Below are positions 1-6,441 of a DNA stretch of 6,441 bases, one piece after another. Position 1 is the first letter of the stretch. The number at the start of each line of letters is the position of its first letter. Both the position numbers and the translations under genes were made by a program. The notes under the pieces are model-generated. The model saw nothing but the letters and a program-made list of their open reading frames with translations, searched no databases and had not been told where the DNA came from. The stretch is from Ignavibacteriaceae bacterium. Its GTDB lineage: Bacteria > Bacteroidota > Ignavibacteria > Ignavibacteriales > Ignavibacteriaceae. The stretch covers positions 1-6,441 of the forward strand of contig JALHTS010000108.1 in the NCBI GenBank assembly GCA_022865965.1, written 5' to 3'.

Positions 1-7
1 CAGATTT

Positions 8-42
8 AAAATAAAAATGGCGAGGAATGATTCCCTCGCCAT
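8..42 (-). terminator. rho-independent terminator of groES-groEL
   Basis: Read on the minus strand, a perfect 9-bp stem (ATGGCGAGG / CCTCGCCAT, positions 42-34 and 25-17) closes an 8-nt loop and is followed at once by a T-rich tail (TTTTTATTTTA). It begins about 20 nt after the groL stop codon, so it ends the chaperonin operon transcript. On the plus strand the hairpin is not followed by a T run, so it should work in one direction only. Confidence 0.88.
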
Positions 43-63
43 GAGTTAGGGGTTAACTAACTT

Positions 64-1722
<1,659 letters not shown>

Positions 1723-1736
1723 TCAATTAAAAATGA

Positions 1737-2033
1737 TTAACCAAGAATTCCAAATACATCGCTTTCGCGCATTATTAAATATTCTTCTCCTTTTATTATA
1801 ACTTCTGTTCCGCTGTATTTACCATAAAGAACTTTGTCGCCAACTTTAACTTCCATTTTAATAACTGTACCATCATCAGCAACTTTACCTGGACCTGCTG
1901 CAACAACTGTTCCTTCCACAGGTTTTTCTTTTACGGTATCAGGAAGAATTATTCCTCCGGCGGTTTTTTCTTCAGCTTCGGCAGGTTTTACAACAATTCT
2001 GTCTGCCAATGGCTTCAAATTAATTTTGCTCAT
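1737..2033 (-). CDS. groS: 10 kDa co-chaperonin GroES
   Basis: GroES forms the heptameric lid that caps the GroEL ring and encloses the folding substrate. The 98-residue product is the normal family length. The start [17 protein letters not shown] matches the family N terminus. The mobile loop that contacts GroEL is at about residues 20-36, with the hydrophobic IIL tripeptide at 28-30 in GGIILPD. The roof hairpin ([11 protein letters not shown]) is near 45-55. The ATG at 2033 is chosen because AAAGGAG sits about 7 nt upstream and the protein then begins where GroES normally begins. An in-frame ATG at 2084 would add 17 unrelated residues and would start inside the CIRCE operator. It is the first gene of the operon, 38 nt before groL. 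Confidence 0.98.
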   Translation of the reverse strand: MSKINLKPLADRIVVKPAEAEEKTAGGIILPDTVKEKPVEGTVVAAGPGKVADDGTVIKMEVKVGDKVLYGKYSGTEVIIKGEEYLIMRESDVFGILG

Positions 2034-2077
2034 ATTTTTACTCCTTTGTTTGATTAAGTAATTTCTTTGAAATGATA

Positions 2078-2104
2078 TTAGCACTCTTTAAAAGCGAGTG
2101 CTAA
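2078..2104 (-). promoter_or_regulatory. CIRCE operator (HrcA binding site)
   Basis: A perfect inverted repeat is present: TTAGCACTC at 2078-2086 and GAGTGCTAA at 2096-2104, separated by 9 nt. This is the exact CIRCE consensus with its standard spacer. CIRCE is known to bind the heat-shock repressor HrcA, which depends on GroEL for its active form, giving feedback on chaperonin level. The element covers the expected transcription start and touches the end of the -10 box, so binding would block initiation. It lies about 45 nt upstream of the groS start codon. No hrcA gene is in this window. Confidence 0.97.
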
Positions 2105-2131
2105 TATATCCTCTTGATAAAAATTTGTCAA
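2103..2131 (-). promoter_or_regulatory. sigma-70-type promoter of groES-groEL
   Basis: On the minus strand a consensus -35 box TTGACA (2131-2126) is followed by a 17-nt spacer and a -10 box TATATT (2108-2103, one mismatch to TATAAT). The expected start is near 2096, in the middle of the CIRCE element, giving a 5' leader of about 60 nt. The near-consensus housekeeping boxes, with no separate heat-shock sigma promoter visible, fit control by HrcA repression. Confidence 0.88.
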
Positions 2132-2234
2132 GCCCACAGAGGCTCAATATCAAGGAAATTTGTTAAAATTTTGTTAATTTTATTAGCATTTTAGTCAAAA
2201 TGTCGCAAATGTTTGCCAATTCTGAAATATTTTA

Positions 2235-3038
2235 ATGAATAAGCCATCTAAACCAAATAAGTTATTTGCAGAGATTAAAAATCTTAAAGAAATAATTCTT
2301 GAGATGGATAGAAAAGTAATTGTTATTTTTCTATCAATAGCAATAATTCAGACAATTTCCTGGTATTACTCTTCGCGGAGATTTTTCAGAACTTATCTTT
2401 TTGATTCTGTTCCAGAAAACTATGACGTTTATCTTGCTGAGTATCTATATTGGTTTATAAGTGATTTTTTTACCCTATTCATTCTTAGTTTACTAATTAT
2501 CAAGTTTGTTTTAAAAGAAAATCTTAGAGACTATGGACTAATCTGGGGTGATTATAAAACAGGAATTAAAATAGCAGTATTTTTTTTAGCTGTTATGCTG
2601 CCGATTATTTGGATTGCATCTTCAACTGATAGTTTTGTTCAGAAGTATCCTCATCTTCATAGTATAAAAGAATCCTGGTGGTTATTTTTAATTTATGAAT
2701 CCGGTATGCTGATTTATATGTTTGCGTGGGAATTTATCTGGCGCGGATTCATGCTTTTCGGATTAAAGGAAAAATTCGGATACTATGCTGTGCTGATTCA
2801 AATGATTCCTTTTGTTATTTTGCATAATGGAAAACCGGAGCTTGAAACTTTTGGTGCTATTGCCGGAGGAATTGCTCTGGGAATTCTTGCTCTAAGAACA
2901 AAATCAATTTATTATTGTGTTGCTGTTCATATCGGTGTTATGTTTTTTATTGATTTTATTTCTGCGCTGAGATTCAGAGCAGGTGATTATGGTATCGGAA
3001 TAAATTCATTATTCAATATTATTAAAGAAATTTTCTGA
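2235..3038 (+). CDS. CPBP-family intramembrane protease-like protein
   Basis: This 267-residue polytopic membrane protein has hydrophobic segments near residues 27-45, 68-92, 111-129, 148-165, 185-198, 207-220 and 226-245. It resembles the CPBP/CAAX prenyl-protease (Abi) superfamily: WEFIWRGF at 165-172 matches the ExxxR core of motif 1 (E166, R170), FVILH at 193-197 matches the FxxxH motif, and H232 sits in the last helix as in motif 3. Known members are zinc-dependent proteases in the membrane, many of unknown substrate. The first Glu of the usual EExxxR pair is Trp165 here, and the residue four after H232 is Met instead of the usual Asn, so activity is uncertain. The ATG is the first start after an in-frame stop at 2223 but has no clear Shine-Dalgarno; Met24 is an alternative. 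It ends 7 nt before pdxJ, so the two are probably co-transcribed. Confidence 0.78.
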   Translation: MNKPSKPNKLFAEIKNLKEIILEMDRKVIVIFLSIAIIQTISWYYSSRRFFRTYLFDSVPENYDVYLAEYLYWFISDFFTLFILSLLIIKFVLKENLRDYGLIWGDYKTGIKIAVFFLAVMLPIIWIASSTDSFVQKYPHLHSIKESWWLFLIYESGMLIYMFAWEFIWRGFMLFGLKEKFGYYAVLIQMIPFVILHNGKPELETFGAIAGGIALGILALRTKSIYYCVAVHIGVMFFIDFISALRFRAGDYGIGINSLFNIIKEIF

Positions 3039-3045
3039 GGATAAA

Positions 3046-3759
3046 ATGAGATTAACATTAAACGTTGATCATATAGCTACTTTAAGAAATGCTCGCGGCG
3101 AAGAACAACCTGATCCTGTTACCGCTTCATTAATTGCCGAACAAGCAGGAGTGGATGGTATTGTTGTTCATCTGCGTGAAGACAGACGGCATATAAGTGA
3201 GCGTGATGTTCGATTACTACGTGAGCTTATCACAACAAAACTTGATCTTGAAATGGCAGCTACTGAAGAAATTATTAAAATTGCCTGTGATGTTGGTCCA
3301 GAGCTGGCTACAATAGTTCCTGAAAAAAGACAGGAGCTTACTACTGAAGGCGGAATAAATGTTATTGATAATGTGTCTTTATTGAAGGATACAATCAAAG
3401 AACTTCACAATTCCAATATTGAAGTTTCGCTTTTTATTGAACCCGATCTGAATCATATTGATGTTGCAGCAGAAATAGAAACAGACTTAATTGAAATTCA
3501 TACCGGTGTTTTTGCAAATGCTTTATCAGAAGAAGAACAATTTGATGAACTGGAAAGGATTCGCATTGCGTCGAAACATGCAAAAAAACTTGGACTAGGA
3601 GTGAATGCAGGACACGGATTGAACTACCAGAATATTAAAATATTCAGAGAGTTAACTGATATTGATGAAGTAAGCATCGGTCATTCAATTATTGCCAGAG
3701 CTGTTGTAGTTGGAATTAAAGAAGCAGTACAGGAAATGATACGGCTTCTTAAGGTTTGA
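3046..3759 (+). CDS. pdxJ: pyridoxine 5'-phosphate synthase PdxJ
   Basis: PdxJ catalyses the last ring-forming step of the DXP-dependent vitamin B6 pathway. It condenses 1-deoxy-D-xylulose 5-phosphate with 3-amino-2-oxopropyl phosphate to pyridoxine 5'-phosphate in the cytoplasm. The 237-residue product has the family length and all landmark motifs: NVDHIATLRNARG at 6-18, VHLREDRRHI at 41-50, LEMAATEE at 68-75, VPEKRQELTTEGG at 91-103, IEIHTG at 149-154, and VNAGHGLNY at 186-194. H42, E69 and H190 correspond to the catalytic His, Glu and His of the E. coli enzyme. The ATG has GAGG at 3037-3040, overlapping the TGA of the upstream CPBP gene, which suggests translational coupling. Its presence implies the organism uses the PdxA/PdxJ route and not PdxS/PdxT. 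Confidence 0.98.
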   Translation: MRLTLNVDHIATLRNARGEEQPDPVTASLIAEQAGVDGIVVHLREDRRHISERDVRLLRELITTKLDLEMAATEEIIKIACDVGPELATIVPEKRQELTTEGGINVIDNVSLLKDTIKELHNSNIEVSLFIEPDLNHIDVAAEIETDLIEIHTGVFANALSEEEQFDELERIRIASKHAKKLGLGVNAGHGLNYQNIKIFRELTDIDEVSIGHSIIARAVVVGIKEAVQEMIRLLKV

Positions 3760-3772
3760 TTATTATCTTAAA

Positions 3773-4405
3773 CTAATCTTCACAGCTGCATGAAAGTGTT
3801 TCACTTTTTGATTTTGCAAAGGATTCTTTTCCTTCTTTAAAAGCGAAGTATGCAATGCCCAATGATCCGGCAATATCAATAAATCCAATTTGAAAAAGCT
3901 CATATAACAAACTGGATACAAGTAGAATGATGGAAAGATGAAAACAGGTTTTTGTACAATTTGCATCAGCAATAATAGCATCTGATCTTAATTTATTTCC
4001 CACATTCATTTTTGCAATAACCAGAAGATACATTGTAAGTAAAGATATTACTGCTATTATTATTCCCACAATAGTTGTATCCGGGTGAACCCCTTTAATA
4101 ATATTTGTAATTGCTCCGATAATCAATCCAGCTGTTAATAAGTAAAAACTTGTACCGGTGATTCTAAGAGCAGTTCTCTCAAATACATCTCTGCTTTTTA
4201 CATCGTTGTTCTTTTTCATTCGTAGAACCATGTGTAAAATGCCAAGACCGGAAATAACTTCCACAAAACTATCTACACCAAATCCGAATAATGCTAAAGT
4301 TTCATCCTGCAATCCAAAGAACACTGAAACAGCGCCTTCAACCAGATTGTAAATAATAGTAATCAGGCTGAGAATCAATGATATATTCACTAATCTTTTA
4401 TACAC
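3773..4405 (-). CDS. cation-efflux-like (CDF-related) membrane transporter
   Basis: This 210-residue protein has about six hydrophobic segments (near 7-31, 35-60, 82-105, 110-132, 154-173 and 176-190), and resembles short cation transporters related to the cation diffusion facilitator family, which move divalent metals out of the cytoplasm in exchange for protons. The acidic signatures fit: FGFGVDSFVEV at 40-50 in the second segment (D45, E49), and SDAIIADANCTKTC at 141-154 before the fifth (D142, D147, plus C150 and C154). The cytoplasmic C-terminal domain of classical CDF proteins is absent; the tail is short and ends in CSCED, a possible metal-binding Cys pair. The given start is a GTG with no ribosome-binding site at usual distance. 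A better-placed ATG at 4418 is out of frame (see the six-codon ORF). It converges on pdxJ with a 13-nt gap. The metal and the exact start are unknown. Confidence 0.75.
   Translation of the reverse strand: MYKRLVNISLILSLITIIYNLVEGAVSVFFGLQDETLALFGFGVDSFVEVISGLGILHMVLRMKKNNDVKSRDVFERTALRITGTSFYLLTAGLIIGAITNIIKGVHPDTTIVGIIIAVISLLTMYLLVIAKMNVGNKLRSDAIIADANCTKTCFHLSIILLVSSLLYELFQIGFIDIAGSLGIAYFAFKEGKESFAKSKSETLSCSCED
3793..3809 (+). terminator. possible weak terminator after pdxJ
   Basis: A 6-bp stem (AAAGTG 3793-3798, CACTTT 3802-3807) with a 3-nt loop is followed by more T residues and TTGATTTTG. It sits about 35 nt past the pdxJ stop, inside the 3' coding end of the convergent transporter gene. 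The stem holds only two G-C pairs, so it may be weak or chance. No other hairpin is visible in the 13-nt gap between the two genes. Confidence 0.35.
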
Positions 4406-4418
4406 AATATTTATCCAT
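4398..4418 (-). CDS. possible six-codon leader ORF overlapping the transporter start
   Basis: On the minus strand GAGG (4428-4425) lies 6 nt before an ATG at 4418-4416, the ideal distance. That ATG opens only six codons (MDKYCV) and stops at TAA, 4400-4398. The transporter's proposed GTG (4405-4403) lies inside it in another frame. Ribosomes ending at this TAA could back up a few bases and restart at the GTG, which would explain a GTG that has no ribosome-binding site of its own. A second reading is that one extra base sits in the TATT run at 4409-4406: dropping one T joins the ATG in frame to the transporter (MDKYVYKRLVN). The sequence alone cannot separate a true leader from a frameshift or sequencing error. 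Confidence 0.4.
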   Translation of the reverse strand: MDKYCV

Positions 4419-4478
4419 TTTATTCCTCAATATTTTCTACTGTAAACATTTTTAACGATATTCAACAGTTAAGAATAA

Positions 4479-4508
4479 TTTACCTAAAAAGTTGGTAAAA
4501 TATTTTAC
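4479..4508. promoter_or_regulatory. palindromic candidate operator between transporter and small RNA
   Basis: GTAAAATATTTTAC (4495-4508) is a perfect 14-bp palindrome. A further copy of its half site in inverted orientation, TTTACC at 4479-4484, forms an inverted repeat with GGTAAA at 4494-4499 across 9 nt. The cluster lies about 75-100 nt upstream of the transporter start on one side and about 100 nt upstream of the proposed small RNA on the other, a place where a regulator could control both. The regulator is unknown. In such AT-rich DNA one palindrome of this length could arise by chance. Confidence 0.3.
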
Positions 4509-4570
4509 GATCTTTGAAAACAAGTAGTATTCCTGCCACAAAATTTATTTTAAATTTATTGTTAATTCTC

Positions 4571-4599
4571 TTGAATAAAAAAAACTATAGACTTATTTT
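4571..4599 (+). promoter_or_regulatory. candidate promoter of the small RNA
   Basis: TTGAAT (4571-4576) and TATTTT (4594-4599) are separated by exactly 17 nt and resemble sigma-70 -35 and -10 boxes with two mismatches each. They would start transcription near 4606, just before the first hairpin of the proposed RNA. TATAGA at 4586-4591 is an alternative -10 box, but no good -35 lies at the right distance. Boxes of this quality are common in AT-rich sequence, so the support comes mainly from position. Confidence 0.42.
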
Positions 4600-4605
4600 T
4601 ACATC

Positions 4606-4682
4606 GCAGCATGCAGAAGGTTTACCCCCAGACCTTTTGTATGGGCAGACCCGGTGACTTCGGTTGCCGGGTTCCTTTTTTT
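4606..4682 (+). ncRNA. candidate small RNA with C-rich loop hairpin and intrinsic terminator
   Basis: About 77 nt of relatively GC-rich, highly structured sequence lies in an otherwise AT-rich gap. The first element is a 14-bp hairpin: arm 4610-4623 pairs without mismatch (three G-U pairs) to 4630-4643, leaving the loop ACCCCC (4624-4629). Five nucleotides later comes the terminator hairpin with its T run. A promoter-like sequence is correctly placed upstream. Both flanking protein genes lie on the other strand and pdxJ ends about 850 nt upstream, so the terminator has no other obvious client. GGG at 4643-4645 could pair with the loop C's as an alternative pseudoknot-like fold. I do not recognise an Rfam family: it is not SRP RNA, tmRNA or a riboswitch known to me. 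A free-standing regulatory RNA is the best reading. The alternative is the leader of a lost gene. Confidence 0.55.
4649..4682 (+). terminator. strong UUCG-capped rho-independent terminator
   Basis: ACCCGGTGAC (4649-4658) pairs with GTTGCCGGGT (4663-4672) over 10 bp (two G-U pairs). The loop TTCG is closed by C-G, the very stable cUUCGg tetraloop. A run of seven T residues follows at 4676-4682. On the minus strand the hairpin is followed by TGCCCATAC and not by T's, so it works for plus-strand transcription only and does not end the cupin mRNA in the usual way. It is taken as the 3' end of the proposed small RNA. Confidence 0.85.
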
Positions 4683-4689
4683 AAAACTT

Positions 4690-5055
4690 TTAGTTACTGT
4701 CTCTGTTTACAGTTTCAGGACTGAATGCCGGTAAACAAACTGCAATATATTCTGCACCCTCATTAAACGGAGTGCTGTATCTGACCCATTCATTCTTATT
4801 TGTAATTACTGCCTGACCGGCTTTTACGTCAACAAAACCTTTGTCATATTCAACTCTTAGAATTCCATTAAGTACGACAGTAAATTCATCGAACTCTGGT
4901 TTTTGCCCGGGTTCAATCCATCCGGAAGGACTTTTCATTTTAGCAATACTCAAATTACTATTCTTGGTGTTTATTCTTCCGATAAATTCCTCGATTACTT
5001 TTGGTTTATTTCCGGCTGATTCTATGACAGAAGGGGATTGTATTAAAGTCGGCAT
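4690..5055 (-). CDS. cupin-fold protein of unknown function
   Basis: This 121-residue soluble protein has the look of a single small cupin (beta-barrel) domain. PEFDEFTVVLNGILRVEY at 53-70 matches the first conserved cupin stretch, including the Glu (E57) and the Gly (G64) that ends the motif. VKAGQAVITNKNEWVRYSTP at 77-96 matches the second. The two His of motif 1 and the His of motif 2, which usually bind the metal, are not present; acidic residues E54, D56 and E57 are at the first site. It may bind a different ligand or metal, or act as a sensor; EutQ-like and related small cupins are comparable. The ATG has AGAGG 5 nt upstream. It is divergent from the AbgT-family gene. No substrate can be named. 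Confidence 0.8.
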   Translation of the reverse strand: MPTLIQSPSVIESAGNKPKVIEEFIGRINTKNSNLSIAKMKSPSGWIEPGQKPEFDEFTVVLNGILRVEYDKGFVDVKAGQAVITNKNEWVRYSTPFNEGAEYIAVCLPAFSPETVNRDSN

Positions 5056-5095
5056 TTTTTCCTCTATTGTTTAGATAAATTTTAATAGCAAGATA

Positions 5096-5122
5096 ATTAT
5101 ATTTTAAAAATGTCATTAACAA
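5096..5122 (-). promoter_or_regulatory. candidate promoter of the cupin gene
   Basis: On the minus strand a consensus -10 box TATAAT (5101-5096) is preceded by TTGTTA (5122-5117) at a short 15-nt spacing. Transcription would start near 5089 and give a leader of about 34 nt before the cupin ATG. The -10 is perfect, but the -35 spacing is poor and the region is AT-rich. Confidence 0.4.
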
Positions 5123-5205
5123 TTTAAATTTCCAACAATAATTCTGTTTTAAGATTTAATGGACTAACTTTATATATATTCAACAAAATTACTTCGGAGG
5201 AAATT

Positions 5206-6441
5206 TTGGCTGCAAAATCCTTAGCTACAAGAATTTTTAATAAATCGCTCGATTATATAGAAATAGTTGGAAACAAACTTCCGCATCCGGCAACACTATT
5301 TGCGCTACTAGCACTTATAGTAGCAGCTGCCTCCTGGATGGGAGATTTTTTTTCATATACTGCTGTTCATCCTGGTGATGGTTCCACTATCCATGTCAGA
5401 AGTCTTCTAAACGGGGATGGCTTAAGGTGGATTTACACAAATGTGGTTCACAACTTTGTGAATTTTCCTCCACTCGGTTATGTTCTTGCAGTTATGGTAG
5501 GGATCGGAGTTGCTGAAGGTTCAGGTTTGTTTAATACGATGATTCGTGCTCTTGTTATTAAAGCTCCTCCAAAATTAATAACCGCCGCAATTGTACTAGC
5601 CGGAGTTCTTTCCCATCTTGCTTCAGAAGCAGGTTATGTAATTTTAATTCCTCTTGGTGCCACTATATTTTATGCTCTGGGCCGTCATCCTATGGCAGGT
5701 CTCGCTGCTGCATTTTGTGGTGTTAGTGGAGGATTTGGAGCTAATTTTCTTATAGGTTCAGTCGATCCTATTCTCGCCGGCCTTTCTGAATCGGCAGCAC
5801 AGATTATTGATCCAAGTATGAAAATTAATGCGGCAGTTAATTTTTATTTTATGTTCGTATCTGCGTTTATGGTAGTTTTAATTGGAACATGGGTAACTGA
5901 AAAAATTGTCGAACCAAGACTTAAAAAGTATACAGGTAATGCTGAAAAAATACCCGTTGATGAAATTACTGACACAGAGAAAAAAGCTCTAAAGTGGGCT
6001 GGAATTAGTTTATTACTTATAATCATTGCATTGGCTTTCACAATTATCCCGGAAAATGGTTTGTTCAGAAATCCTGAAACTGATGCCATTCTTCGTTCGC
6101 CCTTTTTCGACGGAATTATAACTGGAATATTAGTTTTCTTTTTAGTTCCCGGATTGGTTTACGGAGTGATTGTTAAATCAATTAAAAATGATAAAGATTT
6201 TATGAAGCACATCATAAAATCTATGGGAACGCTTGCTACATATATTGTGCTTGTATTTTTTGCCGCTCAGTTCGTTTACTTTTTCCGTTACAGTAACTTA
6301 GGATTAATTTTTGCGATTGATGGCGCTGGCTTCTTAAAAAGTATCGGATTAACTGGAATTCCGTTAATTGCTGCATTTGTTCTGCTTGCAGCATTCATCA
6401 ATATGTTTATGGGAAGTGCATCTGCCAAGTGGGCAATTATG
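5206..6441 (+). CDS. abgT: AbgT-family transporter (3' end outside window)
   Basis: The AbgT family comprises inner-membrane transporters. E. coli AbgT takes up p-aminobenzoyl-glutamate, a folate breakdown product, while the homologues MtrF and YdaH are reported to export p-aminobenzoate-type antimetabolites. The first 412 residues are present; family members are about 500-520 long, so roughly 100 are missing beyond the edge. Recognisable parts include the early NKLPHPATLFALLAL (23-37), the EGSGLFNTMIRALV region (104-117), the re-entrant hairpin stretch GGFGANFLIGSVDPILAG (175-192, with D187 matching the functional Asp of MtrF), and MGSASAKWAIM (402-412), which holds the Ser and Trp of the second hairpin. 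The start is TTG at 5206, preceded by GGAGG 5 nt upstream. No in-frame ATG lies between the upstream stop at 5125 and this codon, and the next ATG (residue 45) would cut off the first helix. Upstream, TATATT at 5175-5180 could be a -10 box, but no good -35 is seen. Direction and substrate cannot be told from sequence. Confidence 0.93.
   Translation, partial: MAAKSLATRIFNKSLDYIEIVGNKLPHPATLFALLALIVAAASWMGDFFSYTAVHPGDGSTIHVRSLLNGDGLRWIYTNVVHNFVNFPPLGYVLAVMVGIGVAEGSGLFNTMIRALVIKAPPKLITAAIVLAGVLSHLASEAGYVILIPLGATIFYALGRHPMAGLAAAFCGVSGGFGANFLIGSVDPILAGLSESAAQIIDPSMKINAAVNFYFMFVSAFMVVLIGTWVTEKIVEPRLKKYTGNAEKIPVDEITDTEKKALKWAGISLLLIIIALAFTIIPENGLFRNPETDAILRSPFFDGIITGILVFFLVPGLVYGVIVKSIKNDKDFMKHIIKSMGTLATYIVLVFFAAQFVYFFRYSNLGLIFAIDGAGFLKSIGLTGIPLIAAFVLLAAFINMFMGSASAKWAIM

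Noticed and set aside
2034..2084. N-terminal extension of GroES to an upstream ATG
   Set aside because: It would start inside the CIRCE operator and read through the real ribosome-binding site, and the extra 17 residues are not part of the GroES family.
2183..2193. TTAGCATTTTA resembling half of a CIRCE element
   Set aside because: It matches only the first six bases of the half site, and no matching GAGTGCTAA lies downstream.
2205..2216. Short inverted repeat GCAAA/TTTGC upstream of the CPBP gene
   Set aside because: The arms are only 5 bp with a 2-nt centre and no related copy is nearby; too short to call an operator.
4606..4682. Identity as SRP RNA, preQ1-I riboswitch or fluoride riboswitch
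   Set aside because: The signature bases of these families (for example the GGAAG/AGCA core of SRP RNA) are not present on either strand, and no gene lies downstream on the same strand for a riboswitch to control directly.
4611..4724. Plus-strand ATG reading frame of 37 codons across the small RNA and its terminator
   Set aside because: It has no ribosome-binding site, runs through the terminator hairpin and T run into the cupin gene's 3' end, and shows no protein-like composition. The RNA structure explains the sequence better.
5844..6089. Minus-strand open frame of 81 codons inside the AbgT-family gene
   Set aside because: It lies within a clearly coding membrane-protein frame and is a typical shadow; its hydrophobic look mirrors the opposite strand.

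Overview
The window is AT-rich bacterial chromosome with ordinary housekeeping genes. A perfect CIRCE operator on a sigma-70-type promoter before groES-groEL, Shine-Dalgarno sites of the GAGG/GGAGG kind before most genes, and a GroEL tail ending in a Gly-Met-rich stretch plus Tyr together suggest a low-GC member of the Bacteroidota/Chlorobi/Ignavibacteria group. That assignment is an inference from the general look of the proteins and not from a database search.

Layout. Positions 1-2131 hold the groES-groEL chaperonin operon on the minus strand, complete with promoter, CIRCE operator, both genes and a rho-independent terminator. Positions 2235-3759 hold a plus-strand pair: a CPBP (CAAX-protease-like) membrane protein and pdxJ, the pyridoxine 5'-phosphate synthase. 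They are 7 nt apart, and the pdxJ ribosome-binding site overlaps the upstream stop codon. A minus-strand gene for a cation-efflux-like membrane protein (3773-4405) converges on pdxJ with a 13-nt gap. A minus-strand cupin-fold protein follows (4690-5055). A plus-strand AbgT-family transporter starts at a TTG at 5206 and runs off the window end.

The most interesting stretch is the 284-nt gap between the two minus-strand genes (4406-4689). It carries, on the plus strand, a promoter-like sequence, a 14-bp hairpin with a C-rich loop, and a strong UUCG-capped rho-independent terminator. No protein gene lies upstream on that strand for this terminator to serve. This looks like a free-standing small RNA gene of roughly 75-85 nt. 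The same gap holds a perfect 14-bp palindrome between the proposed RNA and the transporter, and a six-codon ORF with a good ribosome-binding site that overlaps the transporter's start in another frame.

Functionally the chaperonin operon is a self-contained heat-shock unit. pdxJ makes vitamin B6. The transporter, cupin and AbgT genes have no obvious shared pathway. No mobile element, CRISPR array, tRNA or rRNA is seen.
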